Shown here: one piece after another, positions 24,370-33,975 of the stretch
Position numbering within the stretch: position 1 is the stretch's first letter
How the letters are laid out: the number at the start of each line of letters is the position of its first letter
From: Planctomycetaceae bacterium
GTDB lineage: Bacteria > Planctomycetota > Planctomycetia > Planctomycetales > Planctomycetaceae
Assembly: GCA_020638955.1 (NCBI GenBank)
Contig: JACKHO010000003.1
Coordinates: 62,001 to 126,000 of the forward strand
DNA: 64,000 bases
Reading direction: 5' to 3'
Notes under the pieces: generated by a model
Databases searched by the model: none
What the model was told of the DNA's origin: nothing
Seen by the model: the letters and a program-made list of their open reading frames with translations, nothing else
Position numbers and translations under genes: made by a program

Positions 24370-25794
24370 TTAGGAACCACGCTTCTGGATGGCAGTGACG
24401 GCTTGTTTGGCAAAGGATTTCACGGCGTTGTTTTCATCATCGGAGGCAAGTGACTCCAATTTCTTAACGCTCGACTCAGTCCCAACTTCGGTCAGAATGC
24501 GGCACGCTTCCATGCGGACCGTCCAGTCGCGGTCCTCCAGGACTTTCAAAACATCTTCCTCGACGGTGGGGCCAAGTGCTTTCAATGCATTGCCCGCACT
24601 GCTCCGATAGCTGGGCTTGCGGAGTTGCTCCGCGAGCACGGAACCCGCTTCGATAATCTTCAAACGCCCCACAATTCGCTGCATTGATGTTGCAATTGTG
24701 AAATTGGGATCATCCAGACGATCGACAATAATTGCCGCCTCGGCATTCGTCGCCCAATTGACCAGGGCCAGGGCCGCCGAGGACTGAATGAAATTGTGCT
24801 GATGGTCCAGGCATTTTGCGAGTTCGGCGGCCATTTCAACGTCGGGTTCTGCGGGAGACTTGGGGCCTAAAGTCGCGAGTGCCTTTTGCATTTTGGGAAC
24901 ATCTCCCGACCTCAATGCGGCCAGTAAATCAAGCCGTTCTTCCGGAGAAGGTGCGCTGACCCGGTCGGCTGCCTCTGAGGCCCACAGTTCCTCGAGGCCC
25001 TTCAACTCTGCGTCGCTGAGTCGCGACACGGAGATTTTGATGTGGGTCGTGCTGGTCTGTGACGGATCGCGTGAAACGAATTCACCGTCGCCTTGGAATG
25101 AAAGCAACTGTCCCGACTGGCGGTCGACAATCAGGTTTCCGCCATGAGTGAGTTCGAAACGCGATTCACCGTCAACCTGCTCAATGGTTGCGAGGCGATA
25201 GTCGCGTCTGATGGTCACCGAGTTTTCGTTCGCCTCGACGACTTTGAAGTCGAATTGCTCCTCAGCGTTCAAATGTTCGCCTGAACCGGAGGACTGGTAC
25301 GGGATGGCCCGAAGAAAAGTGCTGGAGCTGACGCCGACGGTCGTCTCAGACGTCCGCATCCACGCGTCCGCAGCCTCCTGCGGCCATTGTTCGAGGCACA
25401 CGTTGGGGATATTTCCCAGTGCAAATGGCAACGATGCCTGACCACGTTGCTTAACGAGCCGACCGCGCTGGTCGACCGTCAACCGAATTTCTCCACCGGA
25501 GCTTGAAGGAGCGACCGGCATAATTAAGCCACGTGTGTTCGTATTTTTGAATTCCGATTTCTGCTGAAGTCCGAAGCGGGTGACCACAAGATCGGTCGAG
25601 TGGTCCCCGACTTTGCTGACGGCAAACACGGGCATTGTTGAGAACTTGCGGACGGTGGTTTCGTCGTCGGTTTCGATTTCGATCTGGTACGCAAATTTGC
25701 TGTCCGAAGTATGCGTCACCCGCAATAGAACCGGCTCGGCCGCCGCGAGAATGGTGCATTGTGCCAAAATCAACCCAAATACTGCTGCACGCAT
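24370..25794 (-). CDS. Secreted HEAT-repeat protein
   Basis: ATG at 25794 gives a 474-residue protein with a signal peptide (MRAAVFGLILAQCTILAAAEP). The 52 residues before it in the open frame look non-coding. The N-terminal two thirds are beta-rich with no clear homolog; the C-terminal third (about residues 310-470) is built of HEAT-like helical repeats: ALVNWATNAEAA, GNALKALGPTVEEDVLKVLEDRDWTVRMEACRILTEVGTESSVKKLESLASDD. This form is common in planctomycete exported proteins and suggests protein binding in the periplasm. Purine-rich GGAAGAG lies upstream as a ribosome site. Confidence 0.85.
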   Translation of the reverse strand: MRAAVFGLILAQCTILAAAEPVLLRVTHTSDSKFAYQIEIETDDETTVRKFSTMPVFAVSKVGDHSTDLVVTRFGLQQKSEFKNTNTRGLIMPVAPSSSGGEIRLTVDQRGRLVKQRGQASLPFALGNIPNVCLEQWPQEAADAWMRTSETTVGVSSSTFLRAIPYQSSGSGEHLNAEEQFDFKVVEANENSVTIRRDYRLATIEQVDGESRFELTHGGNLIVDRQSGQLLSFQGDGEFVSRDPSQTSTTHIKISVSRLSDAELKGLEELWASEAADRVSAPSPEERLDLLAALRSGDVPKMQKALATLGPKSPAEPDVEMAAELAKCLDHQHNFIQSSAALALVNWATNAEAAIIVDRLDDPNFTIATSMQRIVGRLKIIEAGSVLAEQLRKPSYRSSAGNALKALGPTVEEDVLKVLEDRDWTVRMEACRILTEVGTESSVKKLESLASDDENNAVKSFAKQAVTAIQKRGS

Positions 25795-26102
25795 ATCACT
25801 CTTCCCCCCGGCCTGAGTAAACCAAATTTCTCCTACGAATGTAGGTGTCTTATCCTGCGGTTTTTGGATGGTGTTTGTCAAGGGGGTTTCCAATTGAAGT
25901 TTGGGGGCAATTCTCTTTTGACTTACTGTTCTGACCGGCAAAAGCGGCATGGAACAGCAAGGTTCAATTCTCGAATTCAGAAAGGTGGGCGGCTAACGGG
26001 GTTCTCACTGTCGACAAGGATCGACGAAATCTCCAGAATACTTGCCTGGACGATTTGGGACGCCCATTGCGTCTGTTTCCTGAATGATTGAGCCGTAAAC
26101 CG
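25795..26102. other. Divergent intergenic region
   Basis: Separates the HEAT gene (leftward) from a small membrane protein gene (rightward). Nothing specific is seen except AT-rich stretches that could hold promoters. Confidence 0.35.
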
Positions 26103-26300
26103 ATGTCTGAGCACACCGCCTCCGAACATGCGACTGCCGAGGCACAGAACCTCTTCACACAAGCCGAGTTGAAGCAATTCGAAGCGGACGACGCCGAAGC
26201 GGGGCAGGCCATTGGCAAAATGCTGTCAATGTTTTTCTTCTACACCGTCATCGTGATGATCATTTCCACCATTGCGACAATTTGGTGGATTAACAAATAG
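26103..26300 (+). CDS. Small single-span membrane protein
   Basis: 65 residues. The first 40 are polar and Ala/Glu/Gln rich, followed by one membrane helix (FFFYTVIVMIISTIATIWWI) and a short NK end. No family is recognised. ATG at 26103 is used; the TTG five codons before is less likely. Hydrophobic profile and codon use make it a probable gene, but its function is unknown. Confidence 0.6.
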   Translation: MSEHTASEHATAEAQNLFTQAELKQFEADDAEAGQAIGKMLSMFFFYTVIVMIISTIATIWWINK

Positions 26301-26416
26301 CCGGACGGTTGTCCGGACTCGACGCCATCCGCCTTCTCGCATTCTGCAGGGACGGCGAAGGTTGGTAAAAGACAAATTCGACGATTGCTCAATTCAGTCA
26401 GACCAAGGGGGGGAAG

Positions 26417-27847
26417 ATGACTGGACGCTGGATGTTGCTGAGTGCGCTGAGCCTTGTGTGTCTTTCAGGATCGCTCAGTGCTGCAGACGCCCGAGCTCAG
26501 AATGTCTTGTTCATCGTGGCTGATGACCTGAATTGTGATTTGCACTGTTATGGTCATCCGCAGGTAAAATCTCCGAACATCGACCGACTGGCGGCGCGTG
26601 GCGTGCAGTTCAACCATGCCTACTGTCAGTACCCCCTCTGCAGTCCCAGCCGGACCTCATTCCTGACTGGACGACGGCCCAACCGCACGCAAATTCACCG
26701 CAACGCACGGTCCTTCACCCGCGGCAAGGAGAATACCGCTTCGCCGCACTTCCGAGAGTTCATCCCGGACACCGTGACCTTGCCGGAACTCTTTCGCAAG
26801 AACGACTACTTTGTTGCCCGCGTCGGGAAGCTCTACCACTATGGTGTGCCGCTCGAAATTGGGACGGTCGGATTGGATGACGCACAGTCATGGGACTTCG
26901 TCGTGAATCCTGCCGGTCGTGATAAGGCTGAAGAAAACAAAGTCTTCTCACTTGTCCCCGGTAGCTATGGCGGCACACTGAGCTGGCTCGCCAGTGACGG
27001 CACTGATGCCGAACAAACTGACGGACTCGCGGCGACAGCGGCCATCAGTCTGATGGAAGAGCATAAAGACGAACCATTCTTTCTCGCCGTTGGCTTCTAT
27101 CGTCCGCATACTCCCTACGTCGCTCCGAAGGGATACTTCGCCAACTATCCTGCAAAAGGCATTACACTGCCGGAACTCTCTGAGGACGACCAGAACCGTG
27201 AACCCAAAGCGGCCTACCTGAGTTCGAAAAAGGATCAGGAAAACATGTCGGATGACCTCCGCCGCGAGGCAATCCAGGCATATTGGGCTTCGATTGAATT
27301 CATGGATGCACAGGTTGGTCGTGTGGTTGCTGCACTCGATGACCTCGGACTCGCTGATAACACAGTGGTCGTCATGATTAGTGACCACGGTTACCACATG
27401 TATGAACACGGGCTGTGGCAGAAAATGAGTCTGTTCGAAAACTCGGCCCGCGTCCCCATGATTGTCGCCGCGCCCGACGCCAAGGGAAACGGCACCGCCA
27501 CGGATTCGCTTGCCGAACTGGTCGATTTGTACCCCACGTTGGCGGAGTTGTGTGGACTCGCTGTTCCAGATTATCTCGACGGTGTTTCTCAGGTGGGTGT
27601 CCTGGATAATCCTGCTGCTAAGGCACGTGACGTGGCACTCACGCAGGTGAAGCGGGGAAGCGATGACGGCTACAGCTTGCGGACGGCGACGTACCGTTAC
27701 ACAATGTGGAAAAATGCCGAGGACGGTGAGCAGTTGTATGACATGACGCAAGATCCTGGAGAATTGAGAAACCTCGCGAGCGATCCGAAGTTTGCCACTC
27801 AAATTCAGGAATTTCGACGCATCATCACTACAGAAGCTGCTCGCTAG
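26417..27847 (+). CDS. Secreted sulfatase, iduronate-2-sulfatase/choline-sulfatase-like
   Basis: 476 residues with signal peptide (residues 1-23, ASLSAADA region) and the sulfatase signature LCSPSRTSFLTG, with the formylglycine Cys at residue 75. Metal-binding core strand NVLFIVADDL near 29-38 and MISDHGYHMYEHGLW near 325. GGGGGAAG lies just before the ATG. It resembles iduronate-2-sulfatase-type enzymes, which planctomycetes use to desulfate marine or mucin-like glycans. Compared with the sulfatase at 15, this one is exported, so the two probably act at different stages or on different substrates. Confidence 0.93.
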   Translation: MTGRWMLLSALSLVCLSGSLSAADARAQNVLFIVADDLNCDLHCYGHPQVKSPNIDRLAARGVQFNHAYCQYPLCSPSRTSFLTGRRPNRTQIHRNARSFTRGKENTASPHFREFIPDTVTLPELFRKNDYFVARVGKLYHYGVPLEIGTVGLDDAQSWDFVVNPAGRDKAEENKVFSLVPGSYGGTLSWLASDGTDAEQTDGLAATAAISLMEEHKDEPFFLAVGFYRPHTPYVAPKGYFANYPAKGITLPELSEDDQNREPKAAYLSSKKDQENMSDDLRREAIQAYWASIEFMDAQVGRVVAALDDLGLADNTVVVMISDHGYHMYEHGLWQKMSLFENSARVPMIVAAPDAKGNGTATDSLAELVDLYPTLAELCGLAVPDYLDGVSQVGVLDNPAAKARDVALTQVKRGSDDGYSLRTATYRYTMWKNAEDGEQLYDMTQDPGELRNLASDPKFATQIQEFRRIITTEAAR

Positions 27848-27951
27848 TCAGCACGTTTATTTGCATTTGCGTTGGACCGGATTTCGACGTCACGATTGGA
27901 AGTCACCCCGCAGGGACGTGCAGGGGAACCTCAGAATCCCGTTTCGAAAAC

Positions 27952-29103
27952 ATGCCATCCAACTTCGAATCCGTGCATTGGCACGAGGAAATTGACCACC
28001 GCTCAGTCTCACCCGAATTGCAGGGAACCGACTGGTCGATTCGCTCCGGAACGCTGAAAGGGGGACTCTCCGAAGGTGTTGACGTTGTTGAACTGAACAA
28101 CGGCTCGCTCAGAGTGTCCGTCCTCCCTACACGCGGCATGGGCATTTGGAACGCGCGTCTTGGCAACATTCCTGTGGGATGGAAGTCACCTGTCGAGCGA
28201 CCAGTGCATCCGGCCTACGTGAATTTGGAGTCGCGGAACGGATTGGGATGGCTCGACGGATTCAACGAACTGATTTGTCGCTGTGGTTTATCGTTTAATG
28301 GACCGCCGGGGACAGACGACGGGAACCCCAGTCCCATTGAGTCGCATGTCACGTTGCACGGAAAGATTGCCAACCTGCCCGCATCGCATGTTGTCACCCG
28401 AGTGGATGCCAAGCAGCGTTTGCTGAGCGTCACCGGGGTTGTTGATGAAAGTACGCTGTTCGGCCCAAACTTGCGGCTGACGTCTTCGGTGTTTACGGAA
28501 CTGGGATCGAATCGATTCAGCATTCGCGACACCATTTCCAACCACGGTGCCGGACCAGCAGAAGTTCAGTTGCTGTACCACACCAATGTGGGACGACCGT
28601 TTCTGGAAGAAGGGGCTGAGTTCGTTTGCCCTGCGGAAGTCGTGGTTCCGCGTGATCCGCGTGCTGCCGAAGACGTGAATTCGTGGAGCAGTTATCTGGC
28701 TCCTACTGCTGAGTATGCCGAGCAGGTATATTTCTTCCGCATGGCTGCCGACGCGAATGGTCGTACGCTGGCACTCTTGAGAAACAATGCGGGGGATCGC
28801 GGATTTTGTGTGCGGTACAGCGTGAAGCAACTGCCTTGTTTCAGTCAATGGAAATGTACACAGCCGGAAGCGGCGGGATATGTCACCGGGCTCGAACCCG
28901 GAATGAACTACCCGAATTTCAAGTCGTTCGAACGTCATCATGGCCGCGTTCACAAGCTGGCCTCGGGTGATGACATCACCATAGAACTCGACTTTGATGT
29001 TTATGACTCGGCGAGTCAGGTGCAGGCGGCTATGGCGGAGATTGCAGAACTGCAACAATCAGCACCGCGTGTGGAACCGCATCCTACCAGTCCGTTTTGT
29101 TAG
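27952..29103 (+). CDS. DUF4432 protein, aldose 1-epimerase-like
   Basis: 383 residues with the galactose-mutarotase-like beta-sandwich. Family marks are LPTRGMGIWNA near 62-72, SGLSFNGPPG-like segment CGLSFNGPPGTDD, LHGKIANLPA, LLYHTNVG near 210 and GLEPGMNYPNFKSFE near 320, as in DUF4432. The fold suggests epimerisation or binding of a sugar. It may support use of sugars freed by the sulfatase just upstream, but is separated from it by 104 bp. Function is inferred. Confidence 0.82.
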   Translation: MPSNFESVHWHEEIDHRSVSPELQGTDWSIRSGTLKGGLSEGVDVVELNNGSLRVSVLPTRGMGIWNARLGNIPVGWKSPVERPVHPAYVNLESRNGLGWLDGFNELICRCGLSFNGPPGTDDGNPSPIESHVTLHGKIANLPASHVVTRVDAKQRLLSVTGVVDESTLFGPNLRLTSSVFTELGSNRFSIRDTISNHGAGPAEVQLLYHTNVGRPFLEEGAEFVCPAEVVVPRDPRAAEDVNSWSSYLAPTAEYAEQVYFFRMAADANGRTLALLRNNAGDRGFCVRYSVKQLPCFSQWKCTQPEAAGYVTGLEPGMNYPNFKSFERHHGRVHKLASGDDITIELDFDVYDSASQVQAAMAEIAELQQSAPRVEPHPTSPFC

Positions 29104-29148
29104 TTCTTTCGGCCTACTCAGCTTCATCAGTCACTAAGCAGCTCCCAC

Positions 29149-30393
29149 ATGCCCCGCAAGGTCGGTCATAATTTGCAGAGTTCTCCGTGCCTGCAAGGCG
29201 AGCGGGTGAGCTTTACCGGTACGCTGGCGTCGATGACACACGCCGCGGCTGCAGATTTGGTGGCCCAGAATGGCGGCGAGGCGAGCGAGCATGTCAGTCG
29301 TCAAACGACTATGCTGGTCATTGGCGAAGAGGGTTGGCCCCTGGAAGACAGCGGTCAGCCGTCGGTGAAGCTGCAGCACGCCCTCCGCTGGCAGGAGGCC
29401 GGGGCAGAGTTGCAAATTGTCAATGAGTCCGACTTTCTGGCACTGCTGGATCTGACGGAACACCGGGACGAAGTTCACCGTCTGTACACGCCAGCCATGT
29501 TGTCGTCTTTGCTGGGCGTCTCGACGCACGTTATCCGCAGTTGGGCGCGCAAGGGGCTCATTCGGTCGGTCAAACAGGTGCATCGCCTGCCGTATTTTGA
29601 CTTTCGGGAAGTGAGTTCCGCACGTCGACTCAGCGAGTTGTTGCAGTCAGGAATTCCTCGCAGAGAGCTGGAAGAGAGCCTGCAACGGCTGCCGGAAGTG
29701 TTGCGTGGTGAGGCCCGTCCGCTGGAGCAACTGGAACTGCTGGCCCGCGATCACACCATTGTCATTCGAGATCGATTCGGACTGGTGAATCCCGTCAGTG
29801 GGCAACGCCTGTTTGATTTTGAAGGTGAAGACGACGAAGAGGAGCATCACGACGGATCGACTCCCACTTCTATTCAGCTCATTCCACGAAACTCGGGGGC
29901 CGCGCGGCTGGATCGCGACTGGCTGGTGGAAGGGTGTCGACTGTATGACGCCGGTCAGCTCGCCGAGGCGCTTGAAGCGTTCCGGTTAGCAGCAATGGAC
30001 TCTCCCAACAGCGCTGATGTGCAGTTTCAGCTTGGCGAATGTTTGTATCGGTTGGGGAATACTCAGGGAGCTTTGGAGCGATACTACTCCGCCGTGGAAC
30101 ACGACAACGAATTTCTCGAAGCCTGGACCCAGATTGGCTGCTTGCACAAAGAGCTCGGTGACTTCGCGGCGGCGAAGACGGCATTCGAGGTGGCCCTGCA
30201 CGTGCTGCCTGAGTATCCCGAGGCGCATTTCCTGCTGGCCGAAGTCTTGCTCGAAACAGACGAGCAAGACGAGGCGGCCCTGCATCTGGAAGCCTATTTA
30301 GAACATGAGTTCCGCGGGCCGTGGTCCGAAATTGCGAGGCAACGGTTGGAGCAAATTCGATCGACGTCGTGCCCCGAGCCGTTACCGTTCTAG
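29149..30393 (+). CDS. BRCT-MerR-type HTH-TPR fusion protein
   Basis: 414 residues with three modules. Residues 12-80 form a BRCT domain (GERVSFTGTLASMT, LVAQNGGEASEHVSRQTTMLVIGEEG). Residues 115-180 carry a MerR-like HTH (YTPAMLSSLLGVSTHVIRSWARKGLIRSV ... FDFREVSSARRLSELL). After an acidic segment with GEDDEEEHHDG near 225-235, residues 260-395 form four or more TPRs (LYDAGQLAEALEAFRLAAMDSPNSADVQFQLGECLYRLG and later). BRCT domains bind phosphoproteins or DNA ends, so the protein could be a DNA-linked regulator. The 3' end overlaps that of purK by 12 bp in convergent orientation. Confidence 0.85.
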   Translation: MPRKVGHNLQSSPCLQGERVSFTGTLASMTHAAAADLVAQNGGEASEHVSRQTTMLVIGEEGWPLEDSGQPSVKLQHALRWQEAGAELQIVNESDFLALLDLTEHRDEVHRLYTPAMLSSLLGVSTHVIRSWARKGLIRSVKQVHRLPYFDFREVSSARRLSELLQSGIPRRELEESLQRLPEVLRGEARPLEQLELLARDHTIVIRDRFGLVNPVSGQRLFDFEGEDDEEEHHDGSTPTSIQLIPRNSGAARLDRDWLVEGCRLYDAGQLAEALEAFRLAAMDSPNSADVQFQLGECLYRLGNTQGALERYYSAVEHDNEFLEAWTQIGCLHKELGDFAAAKTAFEVALHVLPEYPEAHFLLAEVLLETDEQDEAALHLEAYLEHEFRGPWSEIARQRLEQIRSTSCPEPLPF

Positions 30394-31521
30394 CAGCGAC
30401 TGCCGAGCCGATTGGGCCGTCGTTTCGGCGGCGGCGACGGAATCGCCCAAGGCGGTGAGGTGTCCCATTTTTCGTCCGGGGCGGGCGTCCTGTTTGCCAT
30501 ACAAATGCAGCTTGACGAGCGGATTACTCAAGGCTGCTACCCAATTGGGTTGTCCATGGACTGGCCAGAGGTCACCCAGCAGGTTGACCATGGCGGCGGG
30601 CTGGCGTTGCTGCGTCGTTCCCAGTGGAAGGCCACAAATGGCCCGCACCTGCTGTTCGAACTGACAGACGTAGTGGGCGTCGATGGTGAGGTGCCCGGAG
30701 TTGTGCGGTCGGGGGGCGATTTCGTTGATGATGGGTTCATCATGCTCATCGAGGAAGAACTCAATGCACAGGACACCCACGGTATCAAGTTTTTCCATGA
30801 CCACGCGTGTCATTTCCTGAGCACGTTGGACAGCGCTCTCCGGGACAGAAGGAGCCGGGGCCAGCGAGACATCAAGAATGTGGTTTGCGTGGGCGTTCTC
30901 TACTGCACCGTACAACTGCATGTCGCCAGCTTCCGTGCGCACTCCAATGACGGAAAACTCGCAGCGGAATTTCACCAGGCCTTCAAACACCGCTTCATCA
31001 GTGCCAAAATTCTGCCAGACCGATTTGGCATCGGCCTGAGGGGAAAGGCGCTGTTGTCCTTTACCGTCGTAGCCCCAAGCTGCTGTTTTGAGGATGCCCT
31101 CACCCAACTCTTGTTGTGCCCGACTCAGTTCATCTGCGGAATGCACAAGATGAAACGGGGCGGTTGCCAGGCCCATATTGCGAAGGGCCGTCTTTTCTCG
31201 GGCACGATGCTGGGCTGTGTGTAATGTCAGTGGGCCAGGTCGTACGGGGACATACTGTTCCAGTACATGGAGCGCCTGGACGTCAATGTTTTCGAATTCG
31301 AGCGAGACGACATCGACGGTGTTCGCAAATTCCTTCAGGGAATCTTCGTCGTCGTATTCCGCAATCCAACTGGCATTGGCCACTTCGCCAGCCGGGGTGT
31401 CGCTGTCGGGAGAAAAGACGTGCACTCGGTAGCCCAGGCGGCGGGCCTCAATGGCGAACATCCGGCCGAGTTGTCCACTGCCCAACATTCCGAGTGTGGC
31501 ACCGGGGAGTATGGCACTCAT
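30382..31521 (-). CDS. purK: N5-carboxyaminoimidazole ribonucleotide synthase
   Basis: ATP-grasp enzyme of purine synthesis that carboxylates AIR. Opening LGMLGSGQLGRMFAIEARRLGYRVHVF, then ATP-grasp segments KTAAWGYDGKGQQRL and FEFFLDEHDEPIINEIAPRPHNSGH. 379 residues is normal. It starts within the purE stop (ATGA overlap), so the two are translationally coupled, and it is convergent with the BRCT-TPR gene. Confidence 0.96.
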   Translation of the reverse strand: MSAILPGATLGMLGSGQLGRMFAIEARRLGYRVHVFSPDSDTPAGEVANASWIAEYDDEDSLKEFANTVDVVSLEFENIDVQALHVLEQYVPVRPGPLTLHTAQHRAREKTALRNMGLATAPFHLVHSADELSRAQQELGEGILKTAAWGYDGKGQQRLSPQADAKSVWQNFGTDEAVFEGLVKFRCEFSVIGVRTEAGDMQLYGAVENAHANHILDVSLAPAPSVPESAVQRAQEMTRVVMEKLDTVGVLCIEFFLDEHDEPIINEIAPRPHNSGHLTIDAHYVCQFEQQVRAICGLPLGTTQQRQPAAMVNLLGDLWPVHGQPNWVAALSNPLVKLHLYGKQDARPGRKMGHLTALGDSVAAAETTAQSARQSLLER

Positions 31522-32012
31522 GGCAATTCACGATCACTCAAGACGGTATCGGTTTGGTTCTGATGGAACGCTTCCAGTTGTTCCATGAGGGCAGGGCGGG
31601 TCAGCGCGAGAATGCGAATCGCCAGTAGTGCGGCGTTCTTTGCTCCTGCATCACCAATGGCGAGCGTACCGACGGGAACGCCCCCAGGCATTTGCACAAT
31701 GGAGAGCAGAGAGTCCAGGCCGTTCAGCGCTCGACTCGTAACGGGCACTCCCAATACCGGCAGCGGCGTTTGCGCGGCGACCATCCCCGGCAGGTGGGCT
31801 GCCCCGCCCGCTCCTGCAATGATGACCTGAATGCCACGGTCTTTCGCGCTGGCTGCATACTCAGCCATCCACTGTGGCGTACGATGGGCCGACACGACCT
31901 GGCACTCGTGTGGCACGCCAAAATCGGTGAGGTATTTCGACGCATGTTCCATGACGGGCCAGTCGGAACGACTACCCATAATGACGCCAACCAAAGGGAC
32001 TTGTTCACTCAT
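31518..32012 (-). CDS. purE: N5-carboxyaminoimidazole ribonucleotide mutase
   Basis: Class I PurE. Starts SEQVPLVGVIMGSRSDWPVM, with SAHRTP and the GAGGAAHLPGMVA motif that binds CAIR. ATG at 32012 gives the standard 164 residues; the frame stays open 21 codons upstream but that part has no family likeness. Acts directly before PurK's product enters the pathway. The pair forms a two-gene operon. Confidence 0.96.
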   Translation of the reverse strand: MSEQVPLVGVIMGSRSDWPVMEHASKYLTDFGVPHECQVVSAHRTPQWMAEYAASAKDRGIQVIIAGAGGAAHLPGMVAAQTPLPVLGVPVTSRALNGLDSLLSIVQMPGGVPVGTLAIGDAGAKNAALLAIRILALTRPALMEQLEAFHQNQTDTVLSDRELP

Positions 32013-32258
32013 TTGCAGACTCTGAACGCAGGAAATTCGTTCAACCAGACTTGTAGGGTGCGTGGAACAAGTCACCTTATTAAAGGTGGGTTACGTCCGC
32101 CAAACCGGCATCGGCGAAATAACGTCTTGCCTTTCGCCAGAAACGACTTGTGTAACGCACCACCAGTTCTCCGGCGGACTCCACCCACCCTAAGTTGATT
32201 GTCGTGGCAGAGAAGTCACATTCTAAGAGGATTGTCGAAGCGATGGAAATCGTCTCGC

Positions 32259-32304
32259 AAAAAACAAACCAGGTTGGATTGGCCAACCAGCCGATCCAAC
32301 CTGG
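32259..32304 (-). terminator. Intrinsic terminator of the HTH-acidic repeat gene
   Basis: On the minus strand, an 11-bp perfect stem (CCAGGTTGGAT and ATCCAACCTGG, at 32304-32294 and 32279-32269) is followed by TTTGTTTTTTG. The loop is 14 bases. Confidence 0.8.
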
Positions 32305-32352
32305 AGTTGTCATCATTAATTCCTGAGTTTCGGCTCAGGGAGCGTATGGGGC

Positions 32353-33975
32353 CTACTTATACATGCCACCCAGTGTGTCGAGCATGGTACTGCTGACGGG
32401 GTTTGGATCGGCTGCGGTGGCGGTGTTCTTAACCAGGTCCGTCAGTACGAAGCCACAGGCAATCATGAACAAGCTGGCGACGGTGAGCAGGCCAAACTCC
32501 ACGAGACCCCACTCGGACTCGACCGGTGCTGCCCCACGGGTACGTGGGCCGAATTCGGGCCCCTCTTCGACCGTGTCGAAGACATCGCCATCCACTTCGA
32601 CGAATTCTTCTTCGTCGTCGAAGTCGCCTGCGTCCAGTTCCAGTTCGTCGTCTTCAGCAAAGGCGTCGGAGACGTAGCTCTCTTCTTCGTCTGCTTCGTC
32701 GAATTCAAACTCGGCATCATCGAACGTGGCTTCGTCTGACATGTCCGACATATCCAGCGTTCTGGTGTCGGCCATGTCATCTTCCATGCTCAGTTCGTAT
32801 TCGCTGTCATCATCGATGGAAGGAATTTCAAACTGAGTTTCGGCAACGTCGTCATCATCCATAGCATCCATCATGGGGATGGTGCCACTGAAATCGTCAT
32901 CGGCCAGCGAAATGCCGCTGTCACCGATAGTTTCGAGTGAAATTCCGCTATCGGCCGCTTCCAGAGAAATCCCACTGTCGTCGGAACTCAGTGAAATGCC
33001 GCTGTCGTCATCGAGCGCGAGCGTAATCCCTTCATCATCGTCTGCGCCCAGGTGCATACCGCTGTCGCTGGCGCCCTCGAGAGAGATTCCGCTTTCAGCC
33101 GAGAGCAGCACGGAGCTGCCGCCACCGAGTGAAATGCCGCTTTCATCCGCGAGGACCGACGCATGGTCACCGTCGTCTCCGAGTGGATCGAGTGCGATGG
33201 CGTCATCATCTCCAGGCAGCAGAGAGACGTCGCTGTCACTGTCTGCGTCGTCACTGCTGGAAACGAGATTTACGTCACTGTCCGAACCGGAATCGCCACC
33301 CAGCGAACTGGTCAGGTCGCCGCTTTCGAATGGAGTGGGGGCGTCACTAGAGGCACCAGCTAACGCGAAATCATCCGACGGGTCCAAATCCATTTCGTGA
33401 ACTGTGTCGCCGTCGCCGACGAGTTTCACATCGCTGTCGCTGTCGCCGGCACCCACAAGCTGGATGTCACTGTCACTATCCGAGCCAATGAGCTGGACGT
33501 CGCTGTCACTGTCGCTCGCGAGGTTGATATCACCCACGGTGTCTGCAAAGGAAACGTCACCTTCTGAAGCACTGGGCGCTTCCAGCCGCACTTCGCTCTC
33601 GCTGTCGAGTCCGACAAGTTTGACGTCGCTGTCGCCGCCGAGCACAAGATCGATGTCGTCCTCACTCATGTCGCCACCGACGAGACGCACGTCACTGTCG
33701 CTTGAGGAAAGCACATCACCGGGCGCATCGTCATCGTCGTCGAGGACGGAGATTTCGTCACCAATGGTGGCTTCCGGGCGAAACAGTGGGACTTCCGGAT
33801 CGGAATCGGCCTGACGCTTTCTGACCAGCGCCTGTACATCTTCGTCCTTGAACTTCCAATTGCCCCGATCGGCAAAACCGCGAATTTCGCCTTGCTCGCG
33901 AAGTCGCATCAATTCATCGGGACGAAGGGAGAGGAGGGCTGCCGCCTCTTCCAGACTCAGGTACTTCTTCGACAT
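32353..33975 (-). CDS. Membrane-anchored HTH protein with acidic SDSDV and SGISL repeats
   Basis: 540 residues. Residues 5-55 are an excisionase/MerR-like HTH (YLSLEEAAALLSLRPDELMRLREQGEIRG ... DEDVQALV). Then come about eight copies of an Asp/Ser unit of form SDSDVxLVG (about residues 88-265), followed by eight or nine copies of DSGISL-type units (about 275-370), then a strongly acidic stretch. One transmembrane helix lies near 490-515 (LVEFGLLTVASLFMIACGFVLT). DNA-binding end and membrane anchor are at opposite ends. It stands alone with its own terminator. The repeat pattern is known to me from planctomycete proteins; the function is unknown. Confidence 0.8.
   Translation of the reverse strand: MSKKYLSLEEAAALLSLRPDELMRLREQGEIRGFADRGNWKFKDEDVQALVRKRQADSDPEVPLFRPEATIGDEISVLDDDDDAPGDVLSSSDSDVRLVGGDMSEDDIDLVLGGDSDVKLVGLDSESEVRLEAPSASEGDVSFADTVGDINLASDSDSDVQLIGSDSDSDIQLVGAGDSDSDVKLVGDGDTVHEMDLDPSDDFALAGASSDAPTPFESGDLTSSLGGDSGSDSDVNLVSSSDDADSDSDVSLLPGDDDAIALDPLGDDGDHASVLADESGISLGGGSSVLLSAESGISLEGASDSGMHLGADDDEGITLALDDDSGISLSSDDSGISLEAADSGISLETIGDSGISLADDDFSGTIPMMDAMDDDDVAETQFEIPSIDDDSEYELSMEDDMADTRTLDMSDMSDEATFDDAEFEFDEADEEESYVSDAFAEDDELELDAGDFDDEEEFVEVDGDVFDTVEEGPEFGPRTRGAAPVESEWGLVEFGLLTVASLFMIACGFVLTDLVKNTATAADPNPVSSTMLDTLGGMYK

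Noticed and set aside
32500..33700. Repetitive DNA that at first resembles a tandem array or CRISPR
   Set aside because: The repeats are in frame and encode acidic SDSDV and SGISL units with variable codons; there are no spacers.
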